Assembly: GCA_009886755.1 (NCBI GenBank)
Contig: QXYU01000046.1
Coordinates: 1 to 64,000, forward strand
DNA: 64,000 nucleotides
Source of the DNA: Flavobacteriaceae bacterium
Lineage (GTDB): Bacteria; Bacteroidota; Bacteroidia; Flavobacteriales; Flavobacteriaceae
Reading direction: 5' to 3'
Below are positions 44,743 through 54,811 of the stretch, piece after piece. Positions within the stretch are counted from its first letter, which is position 1; the number at the start of each line of letters is the position of its first letter. A model generated the notes under the pieces. That model made no database searches. It was not told the DNA's origin and saw only the letters and a program-made list of their open reading frames with translations. The position numbers and the translations under genes are program-made.

Positions 44743-45360
44743 TTGGAACAACTTTTACATTATTTTCCGAACCTCACATCATTTCAACAGCAGCAGTATA
44801 AAAAAATGTTCTCTTTGTATGTTGAATGGAATGCTCAAATCAATGTAATTTCAAGAAAAGACATGGATGGATTTTATGTTCGTCATGTTCTCCATGCCCT
44901 TGCCATTGCTAAGTATATCCATTTTCAAAAAGGAACGCGTGTGTTTGATGTAGGAACAGGTGGAGGATTTCCAGGGATTCCTTTAGCCGTTTTTTTTCCT
45001 GAGGTCGAATTTCATTTGATCGATAGTATTGGAAAAAAAATAAAGGTAATCAATGCCGTAGCGGAATCACTAAAGCTTACCAATGTCGCCACACACAACA
45101 CACGGATGGAACAACTTCCGTTAAGGGCTGATTTTGTGGTTTGCCGTGCTGTGGCTCCTATGGAAACCCTAGTACATTGGGTGGGTGATAAAATCCAAAA
45201 AACTTCTCAAAACAACATACCCAACGGGTTGCTTTGCCTCAAAGGAGGTGATCTTTCAGGGGAATTAACTGCCTACCCCAAGGCAGCGGAAATGGCGCTA
45301 AAAAATTATTTCTCTGATGCTTTTTTTGAAACCAAAAAACTGGTGTATCTCCCCCGATAA
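44743..45360 (+). CDS. rsmG: 16S rRNA (guanine-527-N7) methyltransferase
   Basis: 205 residues from TTG 44743, equal to the family length. Motif I F-D-V-G-T-G-G-G-F-P-G-I-P binds SAM. W-N-A-Q-I-N-V-I-S-R-K-D, H-V-L-H-A-L-A-I, V-C-R-A-V-A and L-K-G-G-D-L also fit RsmG. No ATG is near the family N-terminus; TTG gives E-Q-L-L-H-Y-F-P, aligning with the usual start, while longer in-frame starts precede the -7 box. Confidence 0.92.
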   Translation: MEQLLHYFPNLTSFQQQQYKKMFSLYVEWNAQINVISRKDMDGFYVRHVLHALAIAKYIHFQKGTRVFDVGTGGGFPGIPLAVFFPEVEFHLIDSIGKKIKVINAVAESLKLTNVATHNTRMEQLPLRADFVVCRAVAPMETLVHWVGDKIQKTSQNNIPNGLLCLKGGDLSGELTAYPKAAEMALKNYFSDAFFETKKLVYLPR

Positions 45361-45364
45361 ATAC

Positions 45365-46996
45365 CTACTCTTTGGCTAAAAAAGGATAGCGGTAGTCCGT
45401 AGGAGTTACAAAAGTTTCTTTGATCAAGCGAGGGGATACCCAACGCAATAGGTTGAAAACCGATCCAGCTTTGTCATTGGTTCCCGAACCTCTAGCACCT
45501 CCAAATGGTTGTTGTCCTACCACAGCCCCAGTGGGTTTGTCATTAAAGTAGAAATTTCCAGCACAATTTTCGAGCGCATCAAAAGCCTCTTGCAAAGCGT
45601 AACGATCTTGAGAAAAGACCGCTCCCGTCAAGGCATATTCTGATGTCTGATCCACCAATTGAAGCGTTTCTGCCCATTGTTCGTCTTTGTAAACATAAAT
45701 AGTTACTAAAGGACCAAAGAGTTCAGTGCTCATGCTAAAATAGTTAGGATCTGTAGTTCGAACGACGGTTGGTGATACGAAATAACCAACGCTATCGTCG
45801 CAATTTCCTCCAATGAAAATCTCTGCCTCGGTATCTTTTTTAACCTGTTCAATAGCCCCTTTCAGACGATCAAAGGCGCCTTTGTGAATGACTGCAGTCA
45901 TAAAGTTTTCAAAATTCTCCGGAGATCCCATTTTGATTGTGGCGACTTCTTTTTTTACATATTGCAATACCTCTTCTGCAATGGATTCTGGCAGATAGAC
46001 ACGTGAAGCAGCGGAACATTTTTGTCCTTGAAACTCAAATGCCCCTCGGATAATCCCCGTTGCTACCTGTGCGGGGATGGCAGAAGGATGAGCGACGATA
46101 AAATCTTTTCCACCGGTTTCTCCTACTATTTTAGGATAGGACTTGTAGTTTTGAATATTGTTTCCGATTTTCTCCCAAATGTTTTTAAAGACAAAAGTAG
46201 ATCCAGTATAGTGCACTCCGGCAAAATCTGGTGAGGCCAAAACACGGTTGGTGACCATTTCGGGATCGCCCATTACCATATTAATGACGCCATCGGGAAG
46301 TCCGGCTTCACGGAAAACATCCATTACAATCTTGGCAGAGAAAATTTGATGATCGCTGGGCTTCCATACAATAACATTCCCCATCATGGCAGCACTGGCT
46401 GATAAGTTTCCAGCAATGGCTGTAAAGTTAAAAGGGGAGATGGCATAGATAAACCCTTCGAGAGGTCTGTATTGCAAGCGATTCCATATTCCCGGACCGG
46501 ATACGGGCTGGTTTTGGTATATTTCCTGCATAAAGGCGACATTGAATCGCAAAAAGTCAATGAGTTCGCAGGCAGCATCAATTTCGGCTTGATGAATGGT
46601 TTTGGATTGTGCTAGCATGGTAGCGGCATTGATTTTGGCGCGGTAGGGACCAGCAATGAGTTCTGCAGCCTTTAAGAAAATAGAAGCACGAGCTTCCCAA
46701 GGCATGACGCTCCATTGTTTTTTGGCAGCTAAAGCACTTTCAATAGCCGTGTCCACTTCTGTGGGAGTTGCTAGATGATAGGTTCCTAGTGTGTGTTGAT
46801 GCTCATGCGGTGGATGCATGCTGGCAGTTTGCCCTGTTTTCTCTTCTTTCCCTCCAATAAATAACGGCACCTCAATGGGCGTTTTGTACATTTTCTTATA
46901 AGTGGCCAATACATCTTTCCGTTCCTGGCTTCCAGGGGCATAAGCGAGTATGGGTTCGTTTTCGGGTACGGGTACAAAAGAATTGCTATTCGACAT
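45365..46996 (-). CDS. pruA: L-glutamate gamma-semialdehyde dehydrogenase
   Basis: 543 residues, the stand-alone P5C dehydrogenase form. It oxidises glutamate semialdehyde to glutamate with NAD+ in proline catabolism. The general base Glu is in I-V-G-E-T-G-G-K-D and the nucleophile Cys in F-Q-G-Q-K-C-S-A-A-S-R. E-L-F-G-P and Q-P-F-G-G-A-R-G-S-G-T-N complete the pattern. Proline dehydrogenase is not in the window. Confidence 0.95.
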   Translation of the reverse strand: MSNSNSFVPVPENEPILAYAPGSQERKDVLATYKKMYKTPIEVPLFIGGKEEKTGQTASMHPPHEHQHTLGTYHLATPTEVDTAIESALAAKKQWSVMPWEARASIFLKAAELIAGPYRAKINAATMLAQSKTIHQAEIDAACELIDFLRFNVAFMQEIYQNQPVSGPGIWNRLQYRPLEGFIYAISPFNFTAIAGNLSASAAMMGNVIVWKPSDHQIFSAKIVMDVFREAGLPDGVINMVMGDPEMVTNRVLASPDFAGVHYTGSTFVFKNIWEKIGNNIQNYKSYPKIVGETGGKDFIVAHPSAIPAQVATGIIRGAFEFQGQKCSAASRVYLPESIAEEVLQYVKKEVATIKMGSPENFENFMTAVIHKGAFDRLKGAIEQVKKDTEAEIFIGGNCDDSVGYFVSPTVVRTTDPNYFSMSTELFGPLVTIYVYKDEQWAETLQLVDQTSEYALTGAVFSQDRYALQEAFDALENCAGNFYFNDKPTGAVVGQQPFGGARGSGTNDKAGSVFNLLRWVSPRLIKETFVTPTDYRYPFLAKE

Positions 46997-47051
46997 TGGA
47001 TAGAATTTTAAGTTTTGGTAAAGATGCTAAAAAAAAGGAAAAAATCGAATG

Positions 47052-47438
47052 CTAGTTGAGCGCAAAGGGAGCTGCAAGTTTAAAGGCCGGAATGTCTACA
47101 TGGAATTTTTTGGTACTGCTAAAGTCAATCATAATATACGATCCTTTCATTGCTCCAATAGGCGAGGTGAGCAGACAGCCAGAACTATACTCGTATTGTT
47201 CTCCCGGATTGATCACAGGTTTTTTACCGACAACCCCCGAACCATTGACATATTGAGGACCGTTATGGCCTTCCATAATTTTCCAATGACGTGTTAGGAG
47301 CTGGACAGAATTTTTGCTTTCATTCTCAATCCGAATGTTGTAGGAGAAGGCGTAATGTTTGATATAATTCTTCACATAGCTGCCATTATAGGAAGTAGCT
47401 ACAGAAATTTTGATACCACGAGTGACTTGATCTAACAT
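47052..47438 (-). CDS. apaG: ApaG domain protein
   Basis: 128 residues, standard length for this single Ig-like domain. N-S-V-Q-L-L-T-R-H-W-K-I, V-N-G-S-G-V-V-G-K-K-P, Y-S-S-G-C and G-S-Y-I-M are the diagnostic stretches. Bacterial ApaG is linked to Co2+/Mg2+ resistance phenotypes, but its biochemical role is unclear. It lies 55 bases upstream of pruA on the same strand. Confidence 0.92.
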   Translation of the reverse strand: MLDQVTRGIKISVATSYNGSYVKNYIKHYAFSYNIRIENESKNSVQLLTRHWKIMEGHNGPQYVNGSGVVGKKPVINPGEQYEYSSGCLLTSPIGAMKGSYIMIDFSSTKKFHVDIPAFKLAAPFALN

Positions 47439-47510
47439 AATGAATAACCAAACGTTAGCACTAAATTACAAAAAATGCTTGAAAATCAAGCGATAAGGAT
47501 TTTTTTATGT

Positions 47511-48773
47511 TTAATTCAATAATTGGAAAGAGGAACCAATGCCCACACCAATTAAACGATCATTCAAATCTCCAAAATTTCGATAATACACTAACACCAA
47601 ATAGCGGTTCTCTGTTTGGGCAAAAGACCCTCCGATGGCATAGGGATCAACCCCTTCAGGGGTCTCAATAGTATAGCGGTAATTATAGAACCCTTGCTTT
47701 AGTAGTAAGGTCGCTTCATAGGCGTTTAATCCTTGATTATACTGCATACGAGCGCTTTCTTCTCGCTGGTAATTGTTAAACTTTCCGAGGATGTAAAGAT
47801 CGGCATTGGGGATGGCAGCGAGAGCCGAAAGGCTAAAGTGCACACGGGTGTAATCAGCTTCAATAGCACTGTCTTGGGTGCCCTGTAGGGTGCGGATTTC
47901 AAAATCACCGTTGATATCTGGAGCTAGGGTATAAGGAAGATTGGCTCGTAGAATATCGGTATATAAAAAACTATCATAACGATCGCTTCGCTCCACAAAG
48001 CTGACACTAGGAGAGCTCACGCGTAGGTCTTTGGTGTCAAAAAACAAAAATTCATTCCCACCACTAAATCGACTTTGTTCTTCATAGCGATACTCCAAAC
48101 TGGTATTATTGTAGTATTGAGGTGTCAAATCTGTGATGGCGGTATCCCAGTTATCGTTTTGCAACACAACTACCTTGACCAAACGTTCTGGATCCCGAAA
48201 GGCAGCCCCTTTGGGTGTGACAGAAAACCGAATGCTTTGATGGGTGTTGAAAAAGTCTAAGGCACGGGTTCGAAAAACACCCACCGCAACATTGGCTTCG
48301 TTTTTTGAAATTAAAAAACGTCGTGAAAACACCAATGCGTCATCACTGTTATAAATTTCAAGCATATAATTTCCTGACAATAAAAACCGCGTATTGTCAT
48401 TGGGGAGTTGCAGTCGATAATGAGTATAACGTTGGAGGGTATTGGTGGAACTTCGGAAGTCATCAATTCGGAGATTGTCAAACCCAGCCAAATATTCATT
48501 TTTGAACAAATTTGAAGGGCTCCAATCGTAATTGAAATAGGAAATCTTATAGTAATAATCGGCATCAATGGCTTTTAGATCGTCAAATTCGAGCACAAAA
48601 CGAGCTCCCGATTCCAAAACGGGAAACTGAATTTCGGAATTCAAAGCCTTGAACACAACGGATTTGATATAGTCTGGAGAATTTTGTTCAAGCCCCTCTT
48701 GACTGTGGCTAAAAAAACAGTTTAGGCTAAAGACCCAGTAAAATAGCCAATTAAGCTGAATAGGGGTTGCCAT
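47511..48773 (-). CDS. DUF5103 protein (type IX secretion system plug family)
   Basis: 420 residues from ATG 48773, which gives a signal peptide (L-N-W-L-F-Y-W-V-F-S-L-N-C-F-F-S-H-S-Q). The domain has I-K-S-V-V-F-K, I-Q-F-P-V-L, Y-Y-Y-K-I-S-Y-F-N-Y-D-W-S-P-S, then R-Y-T-H-Y-R-L-Q-L-P-N and later L-Y-I-L-G-K-F-N-N-Y. This is the DUF5103 pattern; one family member was shown to plug the SprA translocon pore of the type IX system. An alternative ATG at 48803 adds ten residues. Together with GldA it indicates a gliding and T9SS-bearing flavobacterium. Confidence 0.75.
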   Translation of the reverse strand: MATPIQLNWLFYWVFSLNCFFSHSQEGLEQNSPDYIKSVVFKALNSEIQFPVLESGARFVLEFDDLKAIDADYYYKISYFNYDWSPSNLFKNEYLAGFDNLRIDDFRSSTNTLQRYTHYRLQLPNDNTRFLLSGNYMLEIYNSDDALVFSRRFLISKNEANVAVGVFRTRALDFFNTHQSIRFSVTPKGAAFRDPERLVKVVVLQNDNWDTAITDLTPQYYNNTSLEYRYEEQSRFSGGNEFLFFDTKDLRVSSPSVSFVERSDRYDSFLYTDILRANLPYTLAPDINGDFEIRTLQGTQDSAIEADYTRVHFSLSALAAIPNADLYILGKFNNYQREESARMQYNQGLNAYEATLLLKQGFYNYRYTIETPEGVDPYAIGGSFAQTENRYLVLVYYRNFGDLNDRLIGVGIGSSFQLLN

Positions 48774-48883
48774 GTTGGGAGGAAAAAAAGATTGAAAAGC
48801 CATGCTAGTTAAACAACTATTTAGATTATTTATAAATAAGAAGGATTGATCCGCATTCGCTTTACCTCCACAAGCATAATTAG

Positions 48884-48891
48884 TAAATTTG
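48884..48891 (+). promoter_or_regulatory. -7 box (TAAATTTG) of the nqr operon
   Basis: A perfect match 24 bases before the nqrA ATG at 48916. An in-frame TTG at 48889 lies inside the box and is rejected as start. Confidence 0.55.
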
Positions 48892-48915
48892 AACGATTTT
48901 AGAAAACTTGATTCA

Positions 48916-50265
48916 ATGTCAAAAGGCATCCGTACCCGAAAAGGGGCCACCATCTCTCTAAATGGTGAGGCTGAAAAGATAATTAAAGAATACACATCCA
49001 GTTCATCTGTAGCAATACAACCTGACGATTTTTTTGCAATGACTCCTAAGCTTTTAGTAAAAGAAGGGACTGTTGTGGAGAAAGGAGCACCTATATTCTT
49101 TGACAAAAACAAGCCCGAAATTCAATTTGTATCTCCTGTTGCTGGGAAATTAACACAAGTACTAAGAGGAGCTAAGCGAAAGATTCTCGCATTAGTGCTC
49201 ACCCCCGAAGGCGATAAAGCTGTAAAGCACAAAACGACACAATGGGAAAAACTCAATCGAGAAGAAGCGATTCGTCTTTTGCTTGATTCAGGAAACTGGC
49301 CTTTTTTAGGTCAAAGACCCTACGGAGTTGTAGCCAATCCCAAAGCAGATCCTAAGGCTTTGTTTATTTCAACCTTTGCTTCGGCACCTTTGGAAGTGGA
49401 TTTTGATTTTTTATTAAAAAATAACAAAGAAGAATTCCAAAGAGGAATTAACTTTCTTAGCAAACTGGTTCCAGAAATATTTTTGAGCGCGGAAGCCTCC
49501 TTTGGTGGATTCTTTGAAAATATTGAAAACGCGACCTATGTTCCTGTAAAAGGACAGCATCCGGTTGGAAATTTGAGTGTTCAAATCCACCAGTTAGCCC
49601 CCTTGAATATGGGCGAAACTGTTTGGACTATTCGCCCAGAAGATGTAGTCAATATTGGCGTCTTTTTGGAGACAGGCGAATTTTCGGCACAACGAACTGT
49701 GGCTGTCGCGGGAAGCGCTGTGGGTGCACCACAGTATATCAAAACCATTATTGGAACCCAACTTTCTGAATTGTTAGACCAGGCAGAAGTTGATCAAAAC
49801 CTAGCCAATAGATATATCAATGGGGATGTTCTTTCGGGAACAGCCACTACCGAAAACGGCTATTTAGGCTATTTCAATAATTTAGTAACAGTAATTCCAG
49901 AAGGAAACGAATACCGCATATTTGGTTGGCTTCCCTTTTTGGATAATCATATCCCTAGTTTGTCCAAGACTTCATTGGCCTGGCTTTTTGGGAAAAAGAA
50001 ATTTGATGTAAACACCAATCTCAATGGCGAAGAACGTGCTCTTGTGGTAACGGGTGAAATGGAAAGAGTATTTCCGATGGATATTTTCCCTATGCAATTA
50101 ATCAAAGCCTGTATGACCGGTGATATTGAAAAAATGGAAGCCCTCGGAATTTACGAAGTGGTGCCTGAAGATTTTGGTTTGGTAGATTATGTCAATACCT
50201 CCAAGATCGAGGCGCAAGAGATAATTAAGGATGCGTTAACGCTGATGATAAAAGAAGTAGGATAA
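48916..50265 (+). CDS. nqrA: Na+-translocating NADH:quinone reductase subunit A
   Basis: 449 residues from ATG 48916. Cytoplasmic peripheral subunit of the Na+-pumping NADH:ubiquinone/menaquinone oxidoreductase. N-terminal I-R-T-R-K-G, D-D-F-F-A-M-T-P-K-L, and P-E-I-Q-F-V-S-P-V-A-G-K are typical, as are F-L-G-Q-R-P-Y-G-V-V-A-N-P and G-E-M-E-R-V-F-P-M-D. First gene of nqrABCDEF, all closely spaced on the plus strand. Confidence 0.95.
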   Translation: MSKGIRTRKGATISLNGEAEKIIKEYTSSSSVAIQPDDFFAMTPKLLVKEGTVVEKGAPIFFDKNKPEIQFVSPVAGKLTQVLRGAKRKILALVLTPEGDKAVKHKTTQWEKLNREEAIRLLLDSGNWPFLGQRPYGVVANPKADPKALFISTFASAPLEVDFDFLLKNNKEEFQRGINFLSKLVPEIFLSAEASFGGFFENIENATYVPVKGQHPVGNLSVQIHQLAPLNMGETVWTIRPEDVVNIGVFLETGEFSAQRTVAVAGSAVGAPQYIKTIIGTQLSELLDQAEVDQNLANRYINGDVLSGTATTENGYLGYFNNLVTVIPEGNEYRIFGWLPFLDNHIPSLSKTSLAWLFGKKKFDVNTNLNGEERALVVTGEMERVFPMDIFPMQLIKACMTGDIEKMEALGIYEVVPEDFGLVDYVNTSKIEAQEIIKDALTLMIKEVG

Positions 50266-50276
50266 TATTTAGACGT

Positions 50277-51434
50277 ATGAATTTTTTAAGAAACCAACTA
50301 GACAACCTCAAAAGACCTTTTGCCAAAGGCGAAAAATGGGAGCGTTTTGCTCCAGCTGTTAATGCCTTTGACACCTTTTTGTTTGTACCCAACCACACTA
50401 CTACCAAAGGAGCGCACATTCGTGATGCAGTGGACTTGAAGCGTACGATGGTAACCGTTATTTTAGCATTGATGCCCGCTTTGTTTTATGGGATTTACAA
50501 TACAGGTTACCAACATTTTATTCAACTAGGGACACCCTTCACTTTTATGGAAGCCTTTGTTCACGGTGCGTTTAAAATCGTCCCGATGATCATCGTTTCC
50601 TATGTAGTCGGATTAACTATTGAATTTGCTTTTGCTGTATATCGCGGTCATGAGGTAAATGAAGGTTACTTGGTCACAGGAATGTTGATTCCTATGATTA
50701 TGCCTGTTGATATTCCACTTTGGATGGTTTCTATTTCGGTGGCTTTTGCGGTTTTGATCGCTAAAGAAGCTTTTGGAGGAACTGGGATGAACATTCTAAA
50801 TCCAGCACTAACGGCACGGGCTTTTGCCTTTTTTGCATATCCCACTTATATGTCAGGAAACAAAGTATGGGTTTCGGAAGCGGGTAACGTAGATGCTATT
50901 TCCGGAGAGACTATTCTAGGAACATTGGCGGCTGGACAACAAGTTAATTACTCCTTATTCGAAATGTTTCAAGGAGCCATCCCTGGTTCCATAGCCGAGA
51001 CGTCCACTTTATGGATCTTGGTTGGTGCTGTGATCTTGATTGCAACGGGTGTAGGAAGCTGGCGAATTATGGCAGGTGGTGTCCTCGGTGCTGCTGTTAT
51101 GGGCTTCCTATTTAACCTTTGGGGTGCCAACGCTTTGATGAGCTTTAATTGGATGAACCATCTGGTTGCGGGAGGCTTTGCTTTTGGGATTGTATTCATG
51201 GCTACCGATCCAGTATCTGCAGCACAAACAACCAAAGGGAAATGGATATACGGAATTTTGGTAGGGATCTTTTGTATCATGATTCGGGTCTTTAACCCGG
51301 CCTATCCAGAAGGGGTAATGCTTGCCATTCTATTGATGAATGTGTTTGCCCCTACTATTGATCACTATGTGATCCAAAGCAATGTCAATAAACGAAAGAA
51401 ACGCTGGGCTACCAGCCAACTTAAAACGGCCTAA
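50277..51434 (+). CDS. nqrB: Na+-translocating NADH:quinone reductase subunit B
   Basis: 385 residues with about ten helices. It carries a covalently bound FMN on a Thr, here in D-A-I-S-G-E-T-I (~205-212), where the usual S-G-A-T has Glu for Ala. N-H-T-T-T-K-G-A-H-I-R-D and G-G-T-G-M-N-I-L-N-P-A-L-T-A-R-A-F are conserved signatures. FMN attachment needs ApbE, encoded 5 kb downstream. Confidence 0.95.
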   Translation: MNFLRNQLDNLKRPFAKGEKWERFAPAVNAFDTFLFVPNHTTTKGAHIRDAVDLKRTMVTVILALMPALFYGIYNTGYQHFIQLGTPFTFMEAFVHGAFKIVPMIIVSYVVGLTIEFAFAVYRGHEVNEGYLVTGMLIPMIMPVDIPLWMVSISVAFAVLIAKEAFGGTGMNILNPALTARAFAFFAYPTYMSGNKVWVSEAGNVDAISGETILGTLAAGQQVNYSLFEMFQGAIPGSIAETSTLWILVGAVILIATGVGSWRIMAGGVLGAAVMGFLFNLWGANALMSFNWMNHLVAGGFAFGIVFMATDPVSAAQTTKGKWIYGILVGIFCIMIRVFNPAYPEGVMLAILLMNVFAPTIDHYVIQSNVNKRKKRWATSQLKTA

Positions 51435-51440
51435 GAAGAT

Positions 51441-52169
51441 ATGAACAGAGATAGCAACGCATACACGTTTTTATTTGCTGCTGCCATGGTAATGGTAGTG
51501 GCTTCTTCCTTGGCTTTTACGGCTACTACTTTGAAGTCGCGCCAAGCAGACAATATCCGTAAGGAGAAAATGCAAAACATTTTGGCTACCATCGGAATTG
51601 AAACCGATCGGGAAAAAGCCGAGCTTTTGTACAAGGACTACATCACGAAGGAAATGGCACTCACAGCTACTGGGAGTGTGGATAAAGAAACCAACGCCTT
51701 TACCCTTAAGCTAAACAATGAAATCAAAAAACCGGCTTTGGAACAACGTTTTCCTTTATACATCGCCGAGGTAGATGCCGAAAAATTTTACATCATTCCA
51801 CTTCGCGGTGCTGGACTATGGGATGCCATCTGGGGCTATGTAGCTTTAGAAAGTGATAAGAACACTATTCGCGGTGCCGTATTTGATCACAAAGGAGAAA
51901 CCGCTGGTTTGGGAGCTGAAATCACACAGCAGTGGTTTCAAGATCGCTTCAAGCAAGAAAAGGTTTTTGATAAAAACGGTCAATTGGTAGGGATTAATGT
52001 TTCCAAGACCAACAACGATCCAACGGATAGCGACAAAAATGATCACGAAGTAGATGCAATCTCAGGAGCGACCATCACAGGAGATGGCGTTACAGCAATG
52101 ATATACGAACGCTTACAACACTACTTACCGTTTTTCAGTCAAGAGAACAACACAGTAGCTGCAAACTAA
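51441..52169 (+). CDS. nqrC: Na+-translocating NADH:quinone reductase subunit C
   Basis: 242 residues: one N-terminal helix and a periplasmic FMN domain. The flavinylation motif D-A-I-S-G-A-T-I-T has its Thr at residue 211. G-L-W-D-A-I-W-G-Y-V-A-L and G-A-V-F-D-H-K-G-E-T-A-G-L-G-A-E-I are family stretches. It passes electrons between NqrF/D/E and NqrB. Confidence 0.95.
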   Translation: MNRDSNAYTFLFAAAMVMVVASSLAFTATTLKSRQADNIRKEKMQNILATIGIETDREKAELLYKDYITKEMALTATGSVDKETNAFTLKLNNEIKKPALEQRFPLYIAEVDAEKFYIIPLRGAGLWDAIWGYVALESDKNTIRGAVFDHKGETAGLGAEITQQWFQDRFKQEKVFDKNGQLVGINVSKTNNDPTDSDKNDHEVDAISGATITGDGVTAMIYERLQHYLPFFSQENNTVAAN

Positions 52170-52176
52170 TACAACC

Positions 52177-52872
52177 ATGGCAAACACAAACAAAACCTCC
52201 GAAAAAGAGCCTAGTATTCTCTTTGTAGCCAAAGAGAAAGAGCCACTTTTTTCCAAAAAAAACAGAGCCTTACTGACCGACCCGATGGATGACAACAATC
52301 CCATTACGGTTCAAGTATTGGGAATTTGTTCTGCCCTTGCGATTACGGTACAACTCAAGCCAGCCTTGGTGATGAGTATTTCGGTGATGGCAGTGATGGC
52401 AGCCAGTAATGTCATCATCTCTTTGCTTCGCAACCTGATTCCTAACCGAATCCGAATCATCGTCCAATTGGTCGTTGTTGCCTCCATGGTGATTTTGGTA
52501 GATCAAGTACTCCGCGCTTTTGCTTATGACGTCAGTAAAGAACTTTCCATCTTTATCGGCCTTATTATCACCAACTGTATCGTAATGGGACGATTGGAAG
52601 CGTTTGCCCTAGGTAATGGAGTTTGGGAATCCTTTTTAGACGGGATAGGAAATGCAGCCGGTTATGGATTTATCTTAATCGTAGTGGCTTTCTTCCGGGA
52701 GCTGCTAGGTTCTGGAAAGCTTTTTGGAATGCAAGTCATTCCCGATGCAGTTTATGAAATGGGATATGTAAACAACGGATTGATGTTGCTTTCTCCCATG
52801 GCCTTGATTACGGTGGGTGTTTTTATATGGATTCAACGTTCTCGCAATAGAGACCTAATCGAAAAAAACTAA
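52177..52872 (+). CDS. nqrD: Na+-translocating NADH:quinone reductase subunit D
   Basis: 231 residues, six hydrophobic helices. Includes N-N-P-I-T-V-Q-V-L-G-I-C-S-A-L-A-I-T and F-I-G-L-I-I-T-N-C-I-V-M-G-R. Each of these two segments contributes the cysteine to the iron site shared with NqrE. An N-terminal extension of ~25 residues is hydrophilic. It follows nqrC after 7 bases. Confidence 0.94.
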   Translation: MANTNKTSEKEPSILFVAKEKEPLFSKKNRALLTDPMDDNNPITVQVLGICSALAITVQLKPALVMSISVMAVMAASNVIISLLRNLIPNRIRIIVQLVVVASMVILVDQVLRAFAYDVSKELSIFIGLIITNCIVMGRLEAFALGNGVWESFLDGIGNAAGYGFILIVVAFFRELLGSGKLFGMQVIPDAVYEMGYVNNGLMLLSPMALITVGVFIWIQRSRNRDLIEKN

Positions 52873-52878
52873 GCACTT

Positions 52879-53496
52879 ATGGAAGCCTATTTGAATTTAT
52901 TCGTCAAGAGCATTTTTATCGAAAACATGATTTTCGCCTACTTCCTAGGAATGTGCTCCTACCTTGCGGTATCTAAAACAGTTAAAACAGCGGTAGGACT
53001 TGGATTTGCCGTGATCTTTGTTTTGGCCATCACTGTGCCAATCAACTTTTTGTTGGACACCTATTTACTTCGCCCTGGCGCTTTACAATGGCTTGGGGCT
53101 GAATATGCTGAAATTGATTTGAGCTTTTTGAGTTTTATCATGTTTATCGCTGTCATCGCCTCTATGGTGCAATTGGTAGAGATGATTGTAGAAAAATTTG
53201 CGCCAGCTCTTTACGGTGCCCTTGGAATTTTCTTGCCTTTGATTGCAGTAAACTGTGCCATCCTCGGAGGCTCTTTGTTTATGCAACAAAAAGATTTTTC
53301 AGGAGTGAGTGAATCAGCTGTTTATGGTTTGGGATCTGGAATTGGATGGTTGTTAGCTATTGTTGCCATTGCCGCCATTCGCGAAAAGATCACCTATTCC
53401 AATGTTCCTGCGCCACTTCGTGGGTTGGGAATCACCTTTATCATTACGGGATTGATGGCGTTAGGATTTATGAGTTTTATGGGTATTAAATTATAA
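52879..53496 (+). CDS. nqrE: Na+-translocating NADH:quinone reductase subunit E
   Basis: 205 residues, six helices in inverted topology to Nqr[13 protein letters not shown] and [11 protein letters not shown] hold the two iron-ligating cysteines, and [16 protein letters not shown] lies near the end. It starts 6 bases after nqrD. Confidence 0.94.
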   Translation: MEAYLNLFVKSIFIENMIFAYFLGMCSYLAVSKTVKTAVGLGFAVIFVLAITVPINFLLDTYLLRPGALQWLGAEYAEIDLSFLSFIMFIAVIASMVQLVEMIVEKFAPALYGALGIFLPLIAVNCAILGGSLFMQQKDFSGVSESAVYGLGSGIGWLLAIVAIAAIREKITYSNVPAPLRGLGITFIITGLMALGFMSFMGIKL

Positions 53497-53499
53497 GAA

Positions 53500-54795
53500 A
53501 TGGATAGTACTGTAATCATTGCAAGTATCGTAGTATTTTTAACAATCACCTTTGTCTTGGTGGGGATGCTTTTGGGGGCGAAAGCCAAGTTGTTGCCTTC
53601 AGGTCCTGTGATGTTAAAGATCAATGGAGAACAAGATGTAGAGGTAGGTTCTGGAGGGACGTTGCTTTCCACATTGGGAAATAATAAAATATTTTTACCC
53701 TCTGCCTGTGGTGGTGGTGGAACCTGTATTCAGTGTAAATGCCAAATCCTCGATGGAGGAGGGGAAATCTTGCCAACAGAAGCCCCTCACTTTACTCGTA
53801 AAGAAATTGCCGAAGGATGGCGACTGGGCTGCCAGGTAAAAGTGAAAGAAGATATGGTCATCCAAGTGCCTGAAGAGGTTTTTGGAATCAAAAAATGGAA
53901 AGCCAAAGTGGTGAGAAACTACAACGTTGCTTCTTTTATCAAAGAATTTGTGGTAGAGATTCCTGAGGCGATGGACTACAAAGCCGGGGGATACATCCAG
54001 ATTGAAATCCCACAATGTGAAGTTAAATATGAAGATATTGACATCACAGCCCACCCAGAGGAGCATCCTGGTGAACCAGAGAAATTCAAAATGGAATGGG
54101 ATAAATTTAATCTTTGGCCACTAACAATGAAAAATGCCGAAACCGTGGATCGTGCTTATTCGATGGCTTCCTATCCTGCCGAAGGATGTGAGATCATGCT
54201 GAATGTCCGTATTGCAACCCCGCCATGGGATCGCGCCAAAAACAATTGGATGGACGTTAATCCAGGAGTAGCCTCTTCATATATTTTCTCCAAAAAAGCA
54301 GGAGATTCGGTAACGATCTCAGGACCTTATGGGGAATTCTTCATCAATCACTCCGAATCTGAAATGATGTATGTAGGAGGGGGCGCTGGAATGGCTCCAA
54401 TGCGTTCTCATTTATATGAATTGTTCCGTACCCTGAAAACGGGACGTAAAGTGACGTTCTGGTATGGTGGTCGCTCTAAGCGTGAGCTTTTCTATGTGGA
54501 TCATTTCCGAGCCCTAGAAAAAGACTATCCAAACTTTAAATTTTACATTGCTCTGTCAGAGCCTATGGAAGAAGACAATTGGAAAGTAAAGGATGGTTTG
54601 GATGGCGAAGGCGATGGTTTTGTCGGTTTTGTTCACCAAGTAGCTATTGACAATTATTTGAATCACCATGACGCACCAGAAGATATCGAGGTGTATTTCT
54701 GTGGCCCTCCATTGATGAATCAAGCAGTTGAAAAGATGGCGGATGACTTTGGAGTACCTCCCGAAAATGTGCGTTTTGACGACTTTGGGGGTTAA
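53500..54795 (+). CDS. nqrF: Na+-translocating NADH:quinone reductase subunit F
   Basis: 431 residues. One N-terminal helix, then a 2Fe-2S ferredoxin domain with C70, C76, C79 and C111. An FAD domain (R-A-Y-S-M-A-S-Y-P) and an NADH domain ([22 protein letters not shown]) follow. It is the electron entry point that oxidises NADH. Last gene of the nqr operon proper; a minus-strand bactofilin remnant follows 17 bases later. Confidence 0.96.
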   Translation: MDSTVIIASIVVFLTITFVLVGMLLGAKAKLLPSGPVMLKINGEQDVEVGSGGTLLSTLGNNKIFLPSACGGGGTCIQCKCQILDGGGEILPTEAPHFTRKEIAEGWRLGCQVKVKEDMVIQVPEEVFGIKKWKAKVVRNYNVASFIKEFVVEIPEAMDYKAGGYIQIEIPQCEVKYEDIDITAHPEEHPGEPEKFKMEWDKFNLWPLTMKNAETVDRAYSMASYPAEGCEIMLNVRIATPPWDRAKNNWMDVNPGVASSYIFSKKAGDSVTISGPYGEFFINHSESEMMYVGGGAGMAPMRSHLYELFRTLKTGRKVTFWYGGRSKRELFYVDHFRALEKDYPNFKFYIALSEPMEEDNWKVKDGLDGEGDGFVGFVHQVAIDNYLNHHDAPEDIEVYFCGPPLMNQAVEKMADDFGVPPENVRFDDFGG

Positions 54796-54811
54796 TCAAC
54801 CCGATCATTTT

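Noticed and set aside
53695-54066. Minus-strand frame of 123 codons inside nqrF
   Set aside because: Antisense to the ferredoxin and FAD domains of nqrF; no independent evidence.
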